A stretch of 64,000 nt of DNA from Rhodothermales bacterium (GCA_039944855.1 JBDUXZ010000022.1:62001-126000), one strand, 5' to 3'. Positions 45,404-54,574 are shown, counted from the first letter of the stretch. Notes: generated by a model from the sequence alone, not told the origin. A program made the numbers and translations.

Positions 45404-46384
45404 ATGTTCTATCACGTCAAGGAGCTCCAATTCAACGCCCGCGTCTCCGAGCCCGACCCCCGCTTCGCCCGCCTACTCCTGGAGCAGTTCGGCGGAGCGA
45501 ACGGCGAGCTGGCCGCGGCCATGCAGTACTTCGTCCAGGCCTTCGCCGCGCGCCAGCCGCACCCCGACAAGTACGACCTCTTGATGGACATCGCCACCGA
45601 GGAGTTCAGCCACCTCGAGATCGTCGGGGCCACGATCCAGATGCTCCTCGACGGCATCGGCGGCGAGCTCAAGGACGCCGCCAACGAGTCGGAGATCATG
45701 CAGCTCCTCGACGGCACCGACAAGAAGGAGGCGTTCATCCACGAGGCGATGACGAACCCGCAGTTCATGGTGCTCTCCGGCGGCGGGCCGACGCTCACCA
45801 ACAGCAACGGCGTTCCGTGGACGGCCGCCTACGTCAACGCCAACGGCGACCTGACGGTGGACCTCCGCTCGGACATGGCCGCCGAGACGCGCGCGAAGAT
45901 CGTCTACGAGTACCTCATGCAGTTCACCGACGACCCCTACGTCCACGACACCCTCCGCTTCCTCATGACGCGGGAGGTGGCGCACTACCAGATGTTCCAC
46001 GCGGCGCTCGAGACGATCCAGCCCAACTTCCCGATGGGCACCCGCCAGAGCGACCCCCGCTACTCGAACTCCTACTTCAACCTCTCGAACGGCGCCAGCG
46101 CGCGCGGCCCCTGGAATGAGGGGCAGAGCCCGGACCTCGGCGAGGACTGGGTCTACGTCGAGGATCCCATCGAGCACGTCCGCCGGACGCAGGGGATGGT
46201 CGTGGACCACGAGCCGCGCGGGACGAGCCGGACTGAGGAGGAGGTCCAGCAGAAGAACAAGGAGTTGGGCAAGCAGCGGAAGGAGGAGGCGAAGGCGAAG
46301 ACGCCTAAGGGGGCGAACCAGTGGTCCTCGTACCCGCAGAAGGACGTGGACAGCCCGATGGGCATCGAGACCGAGGAGAAGTAG
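45404..46384 (+). CDS. manganese catalase family protein
   Basis: 326 residues. The dimanganese site residues are visible: the Glu in GGANGELAAAMQYFVQ, EEFSHLEIVGATI (Glu and His), and REVAHYQMFHAAL (Glu and His), which match manganese catalases in order and spacing. The enzyme disproportionates hydrogen peroxide. It has a C-terminal Lys/Glu-rich tail from about 270. A GGAGG Shine-Dalgarno (7-nt spacer) precedes the start, which is rare in this window and suggests strong expression. The 22-bp hairpin upstream insulates it. The neighbouring DsbA-like gene follows after 3 bp. Confidence 0.95.
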   Translation: MFYHVKELQFNARVSEPDPRFARLLLEQFGGANGELAAAMQYFVQAFAARQPHPDKYDLLMDIATEEFSHLEIVGATIQMLLDGIGGELKDAANESEIMQLLDGTDKKEAFIHEAMTNPQFMVLSGGGPTLTNSNGVPWTAAYVNANGDLTVDLRSDMAAETRAKIVYEYLMQFTDDPYVHDTLRFLMTREVAHYQMFHAALETIQPNFPMGTRQSDPRYSNSYFNLSNGASARGPWNEGQSPDLGEDWVYVEDPIEHVRRTQGMVVDHEPRGTSRTEEEVQQKNKELGKQRKEEAKAKTPKGANQWSSYPQKDVDSPMGIETEEK

Positions 46385-46387
46385 CCC

Positions 46388-47263
46388 ATGCCCGCGCCTT
46401 CCACTCGGCCGCCGGTGGGGGTGGCCCTCGCAACCGAGGCCGCCCCCGCCGTCGAGGCCGTCTACTACACCGATCCGCTCTGCTCGTGGAGCTGGGGCTT
46501 CGAGCCGCCGCTGCGCCGGCTCCGGTACGAGTTCGGCCGCACGCTCGGCTGGCGGACGCGGATGACCGGCCTGATCCCGAGCTGGGACCGGTTCAGCGAC
46601 CCCGTCAACGCCGTCAGCCGCCCGCTCCAGATGGGGCCGGTCTGCGTCGAGGTCCGCCACCGGACGGGGCAGCCGCTCGACGACCGGGTGTGGGTGGAGA
46701 AACCGCCGGCCTCGTCGTACCCGGCGTGCCTCGCCGTCAAAGCGGCCGGGCTCCAGTCGGACGCCGCCGCCGAGGCCGTACTCCGGCGCCTCCGCGAGGC
46801 GCTTTTTCTGGAGCGGCGGGACGTCTCCGACCCCGCCGTCCTCCGCGCCCTCGCCCGCAGCGTAGCCGACGCCCGCCCCGACCTCCTCGACTTCAGCCGC
46901 TTCTCGACCGACCTCGGCGGGCCGGAGGCCGAGGCGGCCTTCCGCGACGACCTCCGCGAGGCCCGCTACCTCGGCCTCACCCGGACGCCCGCCCTCACAC
47001 TCCGCCGCGCCGACGGCGCTGACGACGGACAGGGCAGGACGCTCCTCCTCGTGGGCTATCGCCCCTACGACGTGCTCCGCTGCGCGCTCGATCACCTCGG
47101 CCTCGTGCCCGAGCGGCGGGCCGATGATCCCGACGTCTACGCTGCCTTCTGGGGCGGTGCCACCGACCGTGAGATCACCGAAGCCCTCGGCCTCGACGTC
47201 CCCGGCCCCCGTGATGAATCTCAGACGGAACACGCAACGCCCTCCTGTTCCAACGCCGCCTGA
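46388..47263 (+). CDS. DsbA-family (FrnE-like) thioredoxin-fold protein
   Basis: 291 residues. YYTDPLCSWSWGFEPPLRRL carries the CSWSW motif, where one redox Cys is replaced by Trp as in FrnE/2-hydroxychromene-isomerase-like DsbA proteins; so disulfide exchange through a classical CxxC is not possible. A second conserved patch is VWVEKPPASSYPACLAVKAAG, with one Cys. Members include frnE and cadmium- or oxidative-stress genes in Deinococcus. There is no signal peptide. It follows the manganese catalase gene by 3 bp and so is likely co-expressed for oxidative stress. Confidence 0.83.
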   Translation: MPAPSTRPPVGVALATEAAPAVEAVYYTDPLCSWSWGFEPPLRRLRYEFGRTLGWRTRMTGLIPSWDRFSDPVNAVSRPLQMGPVCVEVRHRTGQPLDDRVWVEKPPASSYPACLAVKAAGLQSDAAAEAVLRRLREALFLERRDVSDPAVLRALARSVADARPDLLDFSRFSTDLGGPEAEAAFRDDLREARYLGLTRTPALTLRRADGADDGQGRTLLLVGYRPYDVLRCALDHLGLVPERRADDPDVYAAFWGGATDREITEALGLDVPGPRDESQTEHATPSCSNAA

Positions 47264-47284
47264 CCGCCACCGAACTCTGCTGCC

Positions 47285-47860
47285 ATGCAACTCCACGAGC
47301 TCCACCCCGCCCTCGTCCACCTTCCCATCGCGCTCCTCCCGGCATCGCTCGCCGCCGACGCCGCAGGGATGCACGACGCCGGCCGCGCCGGCATCGCCCT
47401 CACGGCCGGGAGCGCCGCCCTCGCTGCTGCGAGCGGCCTCATCGCGCAGGAGGAGGTCGAGACCGACGAGGTCTCGCACGACCTCCTCGCCACGCACCGG
47501 ACGCTGAACATCGGCGTGCTCGGGGCGACCGTGGCGATGGCCCTCCACCGCGCCGGGCGCGAGCGGCCGGGACCCGGCTACCTCGCCCTCGGCCTCGCCG
47601 CCGTCGGCGTGACGATGTACTCGGCCTACCTCGGCGGGCGGATGGTCTACGCCCACGGCGTCGGCGTCGAGCCGGCCGGGGGGCTGGAGCCCGACCACGC
47701 CCCGCCGGTCGAGGACGCGAGCGCCGGCGCCCTCCTCCGCCGGATCGGGCACGACCTCCGCCACGGCCTCCAGCACACGTTCGAGCACCTCCGCGAGGGC
47801 GACGTCGTCCCCGCCATCACCCGCTCCCGTACCACCCCTCTCGACGCCGACGATGCCTGA
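47285..47860 (+). CDS. DUF2231 membrane protein
   Basis: 191 residues with four helices. Starts LHELHPALVHLPIALLPASLAADAAG, the DUF2231 opening with two conserved His, then a second helix and VSHDLLATHRTLNIGVLGATVAMALH. The C-terminal ~45 residues are a polar helix (LLRRIGHDLRHGLQHTFEHLREGD) rich in His. Such proteins are often encoded beside redox genes. It is a paralogue of the N-terminal half of the protein at 38960. The following gene overlaps it by 8 bp. Confidence 0.84.
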   Translation: MQLHELHPALVHLPIALLPASLAADAAGMHDAGRAGIALTAGSAALAAASGLIAQEEVETDEVSHDLLATHRTLNIGVLGATVAMALHRAGRERPGPGYLALGLAAVGVTMYSAYLGGRMVYAHGVGVEPAGGLEPDHAPPVEDASAGALLRRIGHDLRHGLQHTFEHLREGDVVPAITRSRTTPLDADDA

Positions 47861-48164
47861 CACCGAGACCCTCGACGGCTACGTCGTCGACCTCATCTGC
47901 CTCCGGAAGTACCCGGCCGCGGAGTACGCCGAGCGGGCCCGCGAGCACACCCGCGCCTGCGCCCTCGACGGCCACTGCATCGAGAGCGGGTTCGGCCTCG
48001 TCGCCGACGACGGCCGCGTGGCCCTCCTCGACCCGTCGGCCACGCCGCAGGTCGTGGAGGCCGTCCGCGCGAGCGAGCGCGAGGCCGGCATCCGGCTCCG
48101 CGTCCGGCGCGAGGCGGGGGACGGCGCGATGGAGACGGCGTCCGTCGAGGAGGTCACGCCATGA
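47853..48164 (+). CDS. small Cys/His protein of unknown family
   Basis: 103 residues, no clear signal. The N-terminal GYVVDLICLRKYPAAEYAERAREHTRACALDGHCIESGFGLVADDG has three cysteines and two histidines in an arrangement I have seen in small proteins near redox and metal genes, without a named family. The remainder is acidic. It overlaps the DUF2231 gene by 8 bp, so the two are co-translated. A metal- or heme-binding role is only a guess. Confidence 0.65.
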   Translation: MPDTETLDGYVVDLICLRKYPAAEYAERAREHTRACALDGHCIESGFGLVADDGRVALLDPSATPQVVEAVRASEREAGIRLRVRREAGDGAMETASVEEVTP

Positions 48165-48193
48165 AGCGACGTGTGAAACGACTACCCCTAAGG

Positions 48194-49030
48194 CTACCCC
48201 TCGCTCTCGTTGTGGACGACCTGCGCGTGGTTCAGGAGCGCCACGAACACGACGCCTCCGACGACGTTGCCGAGCACGGCCGGCGCGAGGAAGTGGCCGA
48301 GGTAGGCGAGGAAGCCGACCTCCCCCTTCGCCACGAGGTAGAGCACCTCGACGGAGCCGGCGATCGAGTGGTCGAGGTGGCCGAGCCCGAGCACGTACGT
48401 CACGATCACGATGACCGTCACGCGCCCGCTCTCGGCGAACGGGAGCATCCACACCATCAGCGCGATGAGCCAGCCGGCGTAGACCGCCGCGACGAGCGTG
48501 GCGAGGAAGTCGCCCCGGTAGACGTCGCGGGCGATCTCGAGGAAGGCCGCCTCCGTGCCGGGGTCGACGTTGGGCGCGGCCGAGAGCGCCCACGCGAAGA
48601 GCCCGGCCCCGAGGAGGTTCGTCACGAGGACGACGCCCCACAGCTTCGCCACCTTCCCGATCTTGCCGCGGACGTCGTGGAGGAGCGGGAGAACGGGCGT
48701 CAGGGTGTTCTCGGTGAAGAGCTGCTGCCGACCGAGGATGACCACGAGGAAGCCGACGCTGTAGCCGAGCTTGACGACGAGCACGCGCCAGTCGGTGTCC
48801 GGGAGCGCGGCGTGGAGGTACCCCTGCGTGAGGAGGGAGAACCCCATAGCGAGGCCGGCGGCCAGGCCCGACCACGCCAGCGCCTGCGGCGAGCGCTTGA
48901 TCTCCTCCTCCCCCTCCAGCCGGATCGCCTCGTGGACGACGGCGACGTGGGGCGCCGAGCGCTCCTCGGCCTCCTGCCGTTCCTCGGCGTCGAGGCCGTC
49001 TCGGCCAGCATCAGTTTGGGTGTGGGGCAT
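48194..49030 (-). CDS. formate/nitrite transporter family channel
   Basis: 278 residues with six membrane helices. Family features include LAMGFSLLTQGYLHAAL, LGRQQLFTENTLTPVLPLL, LWGVVLVTNLLGAGLFAW and the GHLDHSIAGSVEVLY region with the conserved His. FNT channels pass formate, nitrite or hydrosulfide; which one applies here cannot be said. It is the only minus-strand gene in the right half and is convergent with the 47853 gene (29-bp gap). Its start faces the second dehydrogenase lipoprotein gene, with about 60 bp between the chosen starts. Confidence 0.92.
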   Translation of the reverse strand: MPHTQTDAGRDGLDAEERQEAEERSAPHVAVVHEAIRLEGEEEIKRSPQALAWSGLAAGLAMGFSLLTQGYLHAALPDTDWRVLVVKLGYSVGFLVVILGRQQLFTENTLTPVLPLLHDVRGKIGKVAKLWGVVLVTNLLGAGLFAWALSAAPNVDPGTEAAFLEIARDVYRGDFLATLVAAVYAGWLIALMVWMLPFAESGRVTVIVIVTYVLGLGHLDHSIAGSVEVLYLVAKGEVGFLAYLGHFLAPAVLGNVVGGVVFVALLNHAQVVHNESEG

Positions 49031-49090
49031 GAGGAGGCGACCGGAAAGAAGAAGGAAGGGGAACGCCGTGAACGCGGGGCGCCGCAGCGG

Positions 49091-50590
49091 GTGCCGCATA
49101 CGCTCGCGTTCCCACCCGTGCTCCTGCTCCTCACCCTCCTGCTCGGGGGCTGCTTCCGCCTCCTCCCCACGAAGGGCGGCGGGCTGACCGAGTTCGAGGG
49201 GCCGCGCGAGGTGGACGCTGGGGACGTCGCCCTCCCGGACGGCTACCGGATCGAGCCCGTGGCGACGGGCCTCACGTTCCCCACGGGCGTCGCCTTCGAC
49301 GCGGCCGGCGCCGTCTACGTGACGGAGGCCGGCTACTCCTACGGCGACTACCGCGGCACGCCGCGGCTCCTGCGGGTCGAAGCCGACGGGACCGCTACGG
49401 AGGTCGCCCGCGGCACGGACCCGCCGTGGACGGGGGTGAGCTACAGCGACGGCCTGGACGGCGGCGCCTTCTTCGTCACGGGCGGCCACTTCGAGGGCGG
49501 GAGGCTCCTGCGGATCGAGCCGGACGGGCAGGTGGACGTGCTCGTGGATGGGCTCCCGAGCCTCGGCGACCACCACACGAACGCGCCCGTGGTGATGGAC
49601 GGGTGGGTCTACTTCGGGCAGGGGACGGCCACGAACTCCGCCGTCGTCGGCCTCGACAACTTCAAGCTCGGCTGGCCCGAGCGCTACCCCGACTTCCACG
49701 ATGTCCCCTGCGCCGACGTCGTGCTCAAGGGCACGAACTTCCGCACGGAGAACCCCCTCACGCCCGACGACCACGACGAGGTGCTCACCGGCCCGTACAA
49801 GCCGTTCGGCCAGCCCGCCGAGCGGGGTGAAGTCGTCGAGGGCCGGACGAAGTGCAGTGGCGCCGTCCTCCGCGTCCGCCCCGACGGGTCGGACCTCGAG
49901 GTGGTGGCGTGGGGCTTCCGCAACCCCTTCGGCCTCGCCGCCGCGGCCACCCCTGACGGGACGGGGGCGCTCTTCGTCGCCGAGAACCAGTACGACGTGC
50001 GCGGGAGCCGCCCCGTCTTCGGCACCGGCGACCTCCTCTGGCGCGTCGAGCCGGAGCGGGCCGAGGGCACGCCCGCGCCGTGGTTCGGCTGGCCCGACTA
50101 CTGGGCCGGCGTCCCGCTCGAAGACGGGTTCGAGGCGCCGGGCGAAAGGGAGCCCGGCTTCGTCCTGCTCCAGCACCCCGGCGCCCCGCCGCGCCCGGTC
50201 GCTCAGTTCGGCGTCCACGCCGCCGCGGGCGGCCTCGACGTGGGCCGGAGCGCGGCGTTCGGGTTCGAGGGCGACGTGTTCGTGGCCGAGTTCGGCGACA
50301 ACGTGCCCGCCGTCGGGAAGGCCCTCGCGCCCGTCGGCTACAAGGTCGTGCGGGTGGACGCCGAGGCAGGCACGGTCCACGACTTCGCCGTCAACCGCGG
50401 CGGCACGAACGGGCCGGCGTCGTGGCTCGGCACCGGCGGGCTCGAACGCCCCATCGCCGTCCGGTTCAGCCCCGACGGCGCAGCCCTCTGGGTGGTGGAC
50501 TTCGGCGTGATGACGATGAGCGAAAGCGGGGCCTACGGCCCGCGCCCCGGCACGGGCGTCCTCTGGAAGATCACCCGCACGGACCCATGA
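49091..50590 (+). CDS. beta-propeller PQQ/sorbosone dehydrogenase-like lipoprotein 2
   Basis: 499 residues from a GTG start, with a lipobox (LLLLTLLLGGCFRLLP). The start is uncertain: an alternative GTG at 49022 would give a more basic N-terminus but would overlap the divergent channel gene. The propeller blocks GYRIEPVATGLTFPTGVAFD, AGAVYVTEAGYSYG, EVVAWGFRNPFGLAA and GLERPIAVRFSPDGAALWVV, and the shared Cys segments (DVPCADVVLKGTNF and RTKCSGAVLRVRPDG), make it a paralogue of the lipoprotein at 43720. Its stop overlaps the start of a cytochrome c gene (ATGA), suggesting electrons pass from it to that cytochrome. Confidence 0.78.
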   Translation: MPHTLAFPPVLLLLTLLLGGCFRLLPTKGGGLTEFEGPREVDAGDVALPDGYRIEPVATGLTFPTGVAFDAAGAVYVTEAGYSYGDYRGTPRLLRVEADGTATEVARGTDPPWTGVSYSDGLDGGAFFVTGGHFEGGRLLRIEPDGQVDVLVDGLPSLGDHHTNAPVVMDGWVYFGQGTATNSAVVGLDNFKLGWPERYPDFHDVPCADVVLKGTNFRTENPLTPDDHDEVLTGPYKPFGQPAERGEVVEGRTKCSGAVLRVRPDGSDLEVVAWGFRNPFGLAAAATPDGTGALFVAENQYDVRGSRPVFGTGDLLWRVEPERAEGTPAPWFGWPDYWAGVPLEDGFEAPGEREPGFVLLQHPGAPPRPVAQFGVHAAAGGLDVGRSAAFGFEGDVFVAEFGDNVPAVGKALAPVGYKVVRVDAEAGTVHDFAVNRGGTNGPASWLGTGGLERPIAVRFSPDGAALWVVDFGVMTMSESGAYGPRPGTGVLWKITRTDP

Positions 50591-50946
50591 GATACCCGCT
50601 CGCAATCCTGCTCATCGCCGCCGTCGTGGCGCTGGCCGCGTGCGGCTCGGCCCGCCGCGGTGCTCCGCTGACGGGGCCGCACGAGCCGCCGAACGCGGAG
50701 GTCGCCGAGGGGCAGCGGACGTTCGACCGGTTCTGCAACGGGTGCCACCCCGGCGGGGCCGCCGGCGTCGGCCTCGCGCTGAACAACAAGCCCCTGCCGG
50801 GCTTCGTCATCCGCCGGCAGGTCCGCTGGGGGCTGGGCGCCATGCCGGCCTTCAGCGAAGAAACAATCTCCGACCAGGAGCTCGACAACCTCGTCGCCTA
50901 CCTCGTCTGGCTCCGCCGCCTCGACCGAAAGGACGACTCCGGCTGA
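50587..50946 (+). CDS. c-type cytochrome lipoprotein
   Basis: 119 residues. Lipobox near the start (VVALAACGS). One heme site CNGCHPGG (CxxCH) with GPLTG-like flanks, and a distal Met in LGAMPAFSEE, fits a mono-heme class I cytochrome. The C-terminal helix DQELDNLVAYLVWLRRL is typical. It would accept electrons from the adjacent dehydrogenase lipoprotein in the periplasm or outer membrane and pass them to the respiratory chain. It is coupled to that gene by ATGA overlap. Confidence 0.9.
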   Translation: MRYPLAILLIAAVVALAACGSARRGAPLTGPHEPPNAEVAEGQRTFDRFCNGCHPGGAAGVGLALNNKPLPGFVIRRQVRWGLGAMPAFSEETISDQELDNLVAYLVWLRRLDRKDDSG

Positions 50947-50984
50947 CGGCTCTCCTCCCACCCTCACCGCCTCTCCACCGCCCC

Positions 50985-53129
50985 ATGCCCTTCCGCTACG
51001 TCCCGCTCCTCCTCGCCCTGCTCCTCCCTGTCTCGGCTTCGGCTCAGCCCACACCGGCCGACACGCTCGTGCGCACGCTCGGCGACGTCACGGTCACGGC
51101 CGAGCGTGTGCCCGTCGAGGCCGCCCGCGCTGCGGCCGCCGTCAGCGTCATCACCGCCGAGGAGGTCGAGCGACAGCCGCTCCTGAACCTCGCCGACGCC
51201 CTCCGCCTCACGCCCGGCTTCGCCTTCCTGAACGGCGACGGGGCCGGGACCCCGCCGGCCGCGACGGTCCGCGGCTTCTACGGCGGCGGCGAGGCCGAGT
51301 ACGTCCTCCTCCTCGTCGACGGCCGACCCGTGAACGACGTCGAGACCGGGCTCGTGGACTGGGAGCTGGTGCCGCTCGGGTCGGTCGAACGGGTCGAGGT
51401 GCTCCGCGGCGGGGCCTCGCCCTTGTGGGGCGACGCCGCCATCGGCGCCGTCGTCAACGTCGTCACGGACGGGGGACCGCAACCGGTGCAGATATCCGCT
51501 TCGGGTGGGAGCAACGACACGTACTTCCTCAGCGGCAGCGGAAGCGCGACGTGGCGGGGTCGGGCGGTCAGCGCCTACGGCTCCGTCAAGCGCTACGGCG
51601 GCTGGCGCGACCACGCCGAGCGCACCGTCGGGCTCGCCGGTGCCCGCGCCGAGGTGCTGCGCTCCGAGCGCGGAAGCCTCGCCCTCTCGACCCGCCACAG
51701 CTGGACCGACGCCGACCTCCCCGGCCCGCTGCTCGGCCCCGCCCTCGCTGACGGCCGCACGCCGTCGAGCCCGTTCTACCGCTTCGACGGGACGGAGGAG
51801 CGCCGCCACCGCCTCGCCCTCGACGGCCGCTGGGAGGCCGTGCCCGGCCTCGCCCTCGACGGCGGCCTCTTCGGGGGGTGGCGCTCGGCCGAAATCACCC
51901 GGACGCTCCCTCTCTCGCCTGAGTTCGGCGACACGAAGCGGCGCGACCTCGACGGCGGCCGGGTCGAGATGAACCTCCAGGCTACGGCGGGCGGCCTCGG
52001 CGCGGGCGACCGTACGCTCGGGCTGCCACTCCCCACGCGCGTCGTGGTGGGGGCAACGGGGTCGCTCCAGACGTTGGAGTCCGCGTACCGGCCCGTCCTC
52101 GTCGGCACGGCCGAGGACTACGCCGACGCGGAGCCAGACCTGCGTGCAGAGGCCGAAGTCAGCGGCGACGGGAGCCGCCGCGCCCTCGCTCTCTACGCCC
52201 AGGCCGAGGCCGCGCCCGTGGCGCCGCTCCGCCTCGTCCTCGGCGCCCGCTTCGATTGGCTCGGCGACCGCTACGACGCGGTGCTGCCCGAGCCCGGCGA
52301 GACCGAGACGACGCACACCGCCTTCAGCCCCCGCGTCGGGGCGAACCTCCGGTGGATTGCGACGGATCGGCAGGTCGGCCACGCCTACGCCCAGGCGACC
52401 CGCTCCTTCAAAGCGCCGACGCTCGACCAGCTCTTCGACCAGCGCCTCGTCGGCGTGCCGTTCCCGCCCTTCACCGTCTCGCTCTCGAACGCCGACCTCC
52501 AGCCGCAGCGGGGGACGACCGTCGAGGCCGGGCTCCGCCACCGCGCCGAGCTCGTGCCCGGCCGCCTCGCCGCCGAGGCCGAGGTGACGCTCTACCAGAT
52601 CGACATGGAGGACGAGATCGACTTCAGCCTCCAGGAGTTCGCCTACCTCAACCTCGGCGAGAGCCGCCACCGCGGCGTCGAGACGGGGCTGAGCGTGCTC
52701 GTCGGCGAGCGAGCGCGGCTCTTCGGGACGTACACGTACACCGAGGCCACGGTCGAGAACGGCGACTTCGCCGGGAACGTGCTGAAGGCCATCCCGCGCG
52801 ACGTGTGGGCCGCCGGGGCGAGCGCGACCCGAGGCCGGCTCAGCGGGAGCGTCGTCGTGCGCGGCGCCGGGCGCATCTGGCTCGACGACGCCAACACGAT
52901 TCCCCTCGACCCGTGGACCGTGTTCGATGCGAAGCTCGCCCTCCGCCTCCCGCTCCCCGGCCCGGCGGCGACGCTCACGGCCGAGGCCTTCAACCTCTTG
53001 GACGCGGGCTACAGCACGACGGGGTTCCCCGACGCGAGCGGCACGCCCGGCCCCGACGGCGGCCCGCTCGTCTACTACTACCCCGCCGCCGGGCGCCAGC
53101 TCCGTCTCGGGCTCCGGGCGACGCTGTAA
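50985..53129 (+). CDS. TonB-dependent outer-membrane receptor
   Basis: 714 residues with a signal peptide (LLLALLLPVSASAQ). Plug domain: VTVTAERVPVEAARAAAAVSV, LADALRLTPGF, VLLLVDGRPVNDVE, VERVEVLRGGASPLWGDAAIGAVVNVVT. The barrel follows, with a typical closing strand GRQLRLGLRATL. Length and plug match vitamin B12, siderophore and metal receptors. The ligand is unknown. It is part of the same plus-strand unit as the dehydrogenase and cytochrome genes (38 bp after the cytochrome), so uptake of a cofactor or metal is plausible but unproven. Confidence 0.94.
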   Translation: MPFRYVPLLLALLLPVSASAQPTPADTLVRTLGDVTVTAERVPVEAARAAAAVSVITAEEVERQPLLNLADALRLTPGFAFLNGDGAGTPPAATVRGFYGGGEAEYVLLLVDGRPVNDVETGLVDWELVPLGSVERVEVLRGGASPLWGDAAIGAVVNVVTDGGPQPVQISASGGSNDTYFLSGSGSATWRGRAVSAYGSVKRYGGWRDHAERTVGLAGARAEVLRSERGSLALSTRHSWTDADLPGPLLGPALADGRTPSSPFYRFDGTEERRHRLALDGRWEAVPGLALDGGLFGGWRSAEITRTLPLSPEFGDTKRRDLDGGRVEMNLQATAGGLGAGDRTLGLPLPTRVVVGATGSLQTLESAYRPVLVGTAEDYADAEPDLRAEAEVSGDGSRRALALYAQAEAAPVAPLRLVLGARFDWLGDRYDAVLPEPGETETTHTAFSPRVGANLRWIATDRQVGHAYAQATRSFKAPTLDQLFDQRLVGVPFPPFTVSLSNADLQPQRGTTVEAGLRHRAELVPGRLAAEAEVTLYQIDMEDEIDFSLQEFAYLNLGESRHRGVETGLSVLVGERARLFGTYTYTEATVENGDFAGNVLKAIPRDVWAAGASATRGRLSGSVVVRGAGRIWLDDANTIPLDPWTVFDAKLALRLPLPGPAATLTAEAFNLLDAGYSTTGFPDASGTPGPDGGPLVYYYPAAGRQLRLGLRATL

Positions 53130-53167
53130 CGCCTTCCCTCTCTCCTCTCACCCTTCCCCTCTCCGCC

Positions 53168-54568
53168 ATGCGCCTCTCCACGCTCTCCCTCGCCCTCCTC
53201 CTCGTCCCCCTCACCGCTGCGCCGCCCGCCGCCGCGCAGCCCGAGGCCGCGCAGCCCGAGGCCGCGCTCGACCTCGTCGCCGACGGGTTCACGCACCCCC
53301 TCGCCCTCGCCGAGCCGCCCGACGACTCCGGCCGCCTCTTCGTCGTGGACCAGACGGGCCAGATCTGGATCGTGACCGCCGAGGGCGAGCGCCTCGGCGA
53401 GCCCTTCCTCGACATCGCCGACCGCCTCGTCGAGCTCAACCACGGCTACGACGAGCGCGGCCTCCTCGGCCTCGCCTTCCACCCGGACTACGCCCAGAAC
53501 GGGCGGTTCTTCGTCTTCTACAGCGCGCCGCTACGTGAGAGCGCGCCCGACGGGTTCGACCACACGAACGTGCTCGCGGAGTTCCGCGCCTCCCCCACCG
53601 ACGCGGACCGAGCCGACCCCGCCTCGGAGCAGAAGCTGCTCCAGATGGACCACCCGTACATGAACCACAACGCCGGCACGCTCGCCTTCGGGCCCGGCGA
53701 CGGCATGCTCTACGTCGCCCTCGGTGACGGCGGCCTCCGCGACGACCAGGACCAGAACTTCGTCCAGGGCCGGCCCGAGGACTGGTACGAGCTCAACGAC
53801 GGCGGGAACGGGCAGGATATCGAGAACAACCTCCTCGGCTCCATCCTCCGGATCGACGTCAACGCCGAGGCGGGCGGCGGCCACCACGGCAGCGGCAACC
53901 CCTACAAGGTGCCAGAGGACAACCCGTTCGCCGAAATCCCCGGCGTCCACGGCGAGGTGTGGGCCTACGGCCTCCGCAACCCCTGGCGGTTCTCCTTCGA
54001 CATGGCCGGCGACCACGAGCTGATCTCGGCCGACGTCGGGCAGAACCTCTACGACGAGATCTCGGTGATCCAAAAGGGCGGGAACTACGGGTGGAACGTG
54101 TGGGAGGGGGCGCACTGCTTCAACGCGGCGAGCCCGACCGACCCGTTCGAGACGTGCCCGACGGAGACGGGCGTCGGGCACCCCGTCGAGGGCGACCCGC
54201 TGCTCATGCCGGTGATCGAGACGAAGAACGCGGGCTACTTCGACGACGGCGCGGGCGTCGCGATCGTCGGGGGCTACGTCTACCGCGGGCCGACGCTACC
54301 GCGGCTGGGCGGGCAGTACGTCTTCGGGGTCTACAGCCGGAGCATGGAAGGCGGCCATCAGCCCGGCCGCGTGTTCGTGGCGACGCGCGAGGGAGACGCC
54401 TGGCCCTTCGAGGAGATGACGTTCGCGAACCGGCCGGACGGCGGGCTCGACCGGCTCCTGCTCAGCTTCGGGCAGGACCGCGCGGGCGAGGTCTACGTCC
54501 TCGTCACCGACCAGCCGGGCCTGGAAGGCGCCTCGGGTTGGGTCTACCGCCTCGTCCCCTCGCCGTAA
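53168..54568 (+). CDS. exported PQQ-dependent sugar dehydrogenase-like protein
   Basis: 466 residues with a signal peptide (LSLALLLVPLTAAPPAAAQ). Family blocks of soluble glucose dehydrogenase/Yli-type proteins: GLAFHPDYAQNGRFFVFYS, HNAGTLAFGPGDGMLYVALGDGG, LGSILRIDVN, AYGLRNPWRFSFD, DVGQNLYDEISVIQKGGNYGWN. These propellers oxidise aldoses with PQQ and calcium. It differs from the two lipoprotein paralogues in having no lipobox and in matching the classical sorbosone/glucose dehydrogenase family better. It lies 38 bp after the TonB receptor gene. Confidence 0.93.
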   Translation: MRLSTLSLALLLVPLTAAPPAAAQPEAAQPEAALDLVADGFTHPLALAEPPDDSGRLFVVDQTGQIWIVTAEGERLGEPFLDIADRLVELNHGYDERGLLGLAFHPDYAQNGRFFVFYSAPLRESAPDGFDHTNVLAEFRASPTDADRADPASEQKLLQMDHPYMNHNAGTLAFGPGDGMLYVALGDGGLRDDQDQNFVQGRPEDWYELNDGGNGQDIENNLLGSILRIDVNAEAGGGHHGSGNPYKVPEDNPFAEIPGVHGEVWAYGLRNPWRFSFDMAGDHELISADVGQNLYDEISVIQKGGNYGWNVWEGAHCFNAASPTDPFETCPTETGVGHPVEGDPLLMPVIETKNAGYFDDGAGVAIVGGYVYRGPTLPRLGGQYVFGVYSRSMEGGHQPGRVFVATREGDAWPFEEMTFANRPDGGLDRLLLSFGQDRAGEVYVLVTDQPGLEGASGWVYRLVPSP

Positions 54569-54574
54569 CACCGC

